Source of the DNA: Nonomuraea indica
Lineage (GTDB): Bacteria > Actinomycetota > Actinomycetes > Streptosporangiales > Streptosporangiaceae
NCBI RefSeq assembly: GCF_002850745.1
Contig: NZ_KZ559469.1
Coordinates: 604,359-668,358, forward strand
Direction of reading: 5' to 3'
Length of the DNA: 64,000 bases
The stretch's first letter is position 1. The number at the start of each line of letters is the position of its first letter. Positions 63,861 to 64,000 of the stretch are shown here, one piece after another. The translations under genes were made by a program, and so were the position numbers. Below the pieces are notes generated by a model that saw nothing but the letters and a program-made list of their open reading frames with translations, ran no database searches and was not told the DNA's origin.

Positions 63861-64000
63861 CCGCCCCCTTGTACAGGTCCGCCGCCCTCCTTCCCCTTCC
63901 ACGGGCGGCGGGCCGTACGCATCGGCACGCGCTTTCGGGGCACTGAGCCATTTCCATCCTGAAAGGCCAGGTCACAGGCTCGTTGCAACCAGCCGGACTT
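63861..64000. other. Right-edge intergenic sequence
   Basis: 140 bases after the regulator stop to the window edge. No start codon with a ribosome site, hairpin or RNA gene is recognised. Confidence 0.5.

Overview
This is a contiguous stretch of a high-GC (about 70%) actinobacterial chromosome. GTG starts are common, genes are packed with 4-base GTGA/ATGA overlaps, and actinobacterial markers are present (WhiB-like protein, Crp, DUF3151, NIT-type sensor kinase). Gene content and order fit a filamentous actinomycete of the Streptosporangiales type (Nonomuraea-like); the genus is an inference from protein similarity recalled from memory. No phage, insertion sequence, CRISPR array or rRNA was seen. 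One tRNA-Pro(CGG) is present.

Layout. (1) 1-11.6 kb is a conserved housekeeping block whose order matches M. tuberculosis Rv3672c-Rv3683 and the Streptomyces crp/wblA region: a NUDIX gene with an apparent frameshift, nth, crp, a metallo-beta-lactamase-fold (MBL) hydrolase, a NUDIX gene, ridA, a 51-aa coupled small protein, two ArsA-like ATPases, a whiB4/wblA-type gene, a class A penicillin-binding protein, yqeY and a phosphoesterase. (2) 11.6-20 kb is accessory: tRNA-Pro, a cytochrome P450 with a TetR regulator and tandem operators, a DUF418 membrane protein, a three-subunit molybdenum hydroxylase operon with a palindromic operator, and an RNase Z-like hydrolase. (3) 20-30 kb holds a secreted GH71 alpha-1,3-glucanase, an RsbQ/RsbP-like hydrolase-phosphatase pair, a class I lysyl-tRNA synthetase, a RidA/WYL-regulator divergon, a glycosyltransferase, a ketopantoate reductase-like enzyme and a DUF6886 protein. 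(4) 30-44.8 kb is rich in signalling: a NIT-domain histidine kinase, a GAF-PP2C phosphatase, a giant tandem-HAMP hybrid histidine kinase coupled to a response regulator, and an eRF1-like protein. Between them lie an rRNA methyltransferase-like gene, a 47-aa zinc-ribbon protein and an S9 peptidase that has lost its nucleophile and histidine. (5) 44.8-49.7 kb has a NYN-domain protein with a low-complexity linker, then a MarR/MFS/P450 cassette with repeated operator-like motifs. (6) 49.7-64 kb returns to core metabolism: pyrE, dedA, fba, DUF3151, purA (order close to M. tuberculosis Rv0357c-Rv0382c), a GDPD, a PHD/RelE-like toxin-antitoxin pair, corA, purD-purC, murA and a regulator with a winged-helix C-terminus.

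How it works together. The crp-ponA block combines DNA repair, redox/cAMP-type regulation and cell-wall synthesis. Several accessory units each have their own local switch: TetR/P450, MarR/MFS/P450, WYL/RidA and PHD/toxin. The RsbQ-RsbP pair, the GAF-PP2C phosphatase and the HAMP-array kinase suggest dense stress/partner-switch and two-component signalling. Small GC-rich tandem repeats sit in several intergenic gaps, and one has been captured as a coding tail on PurD.
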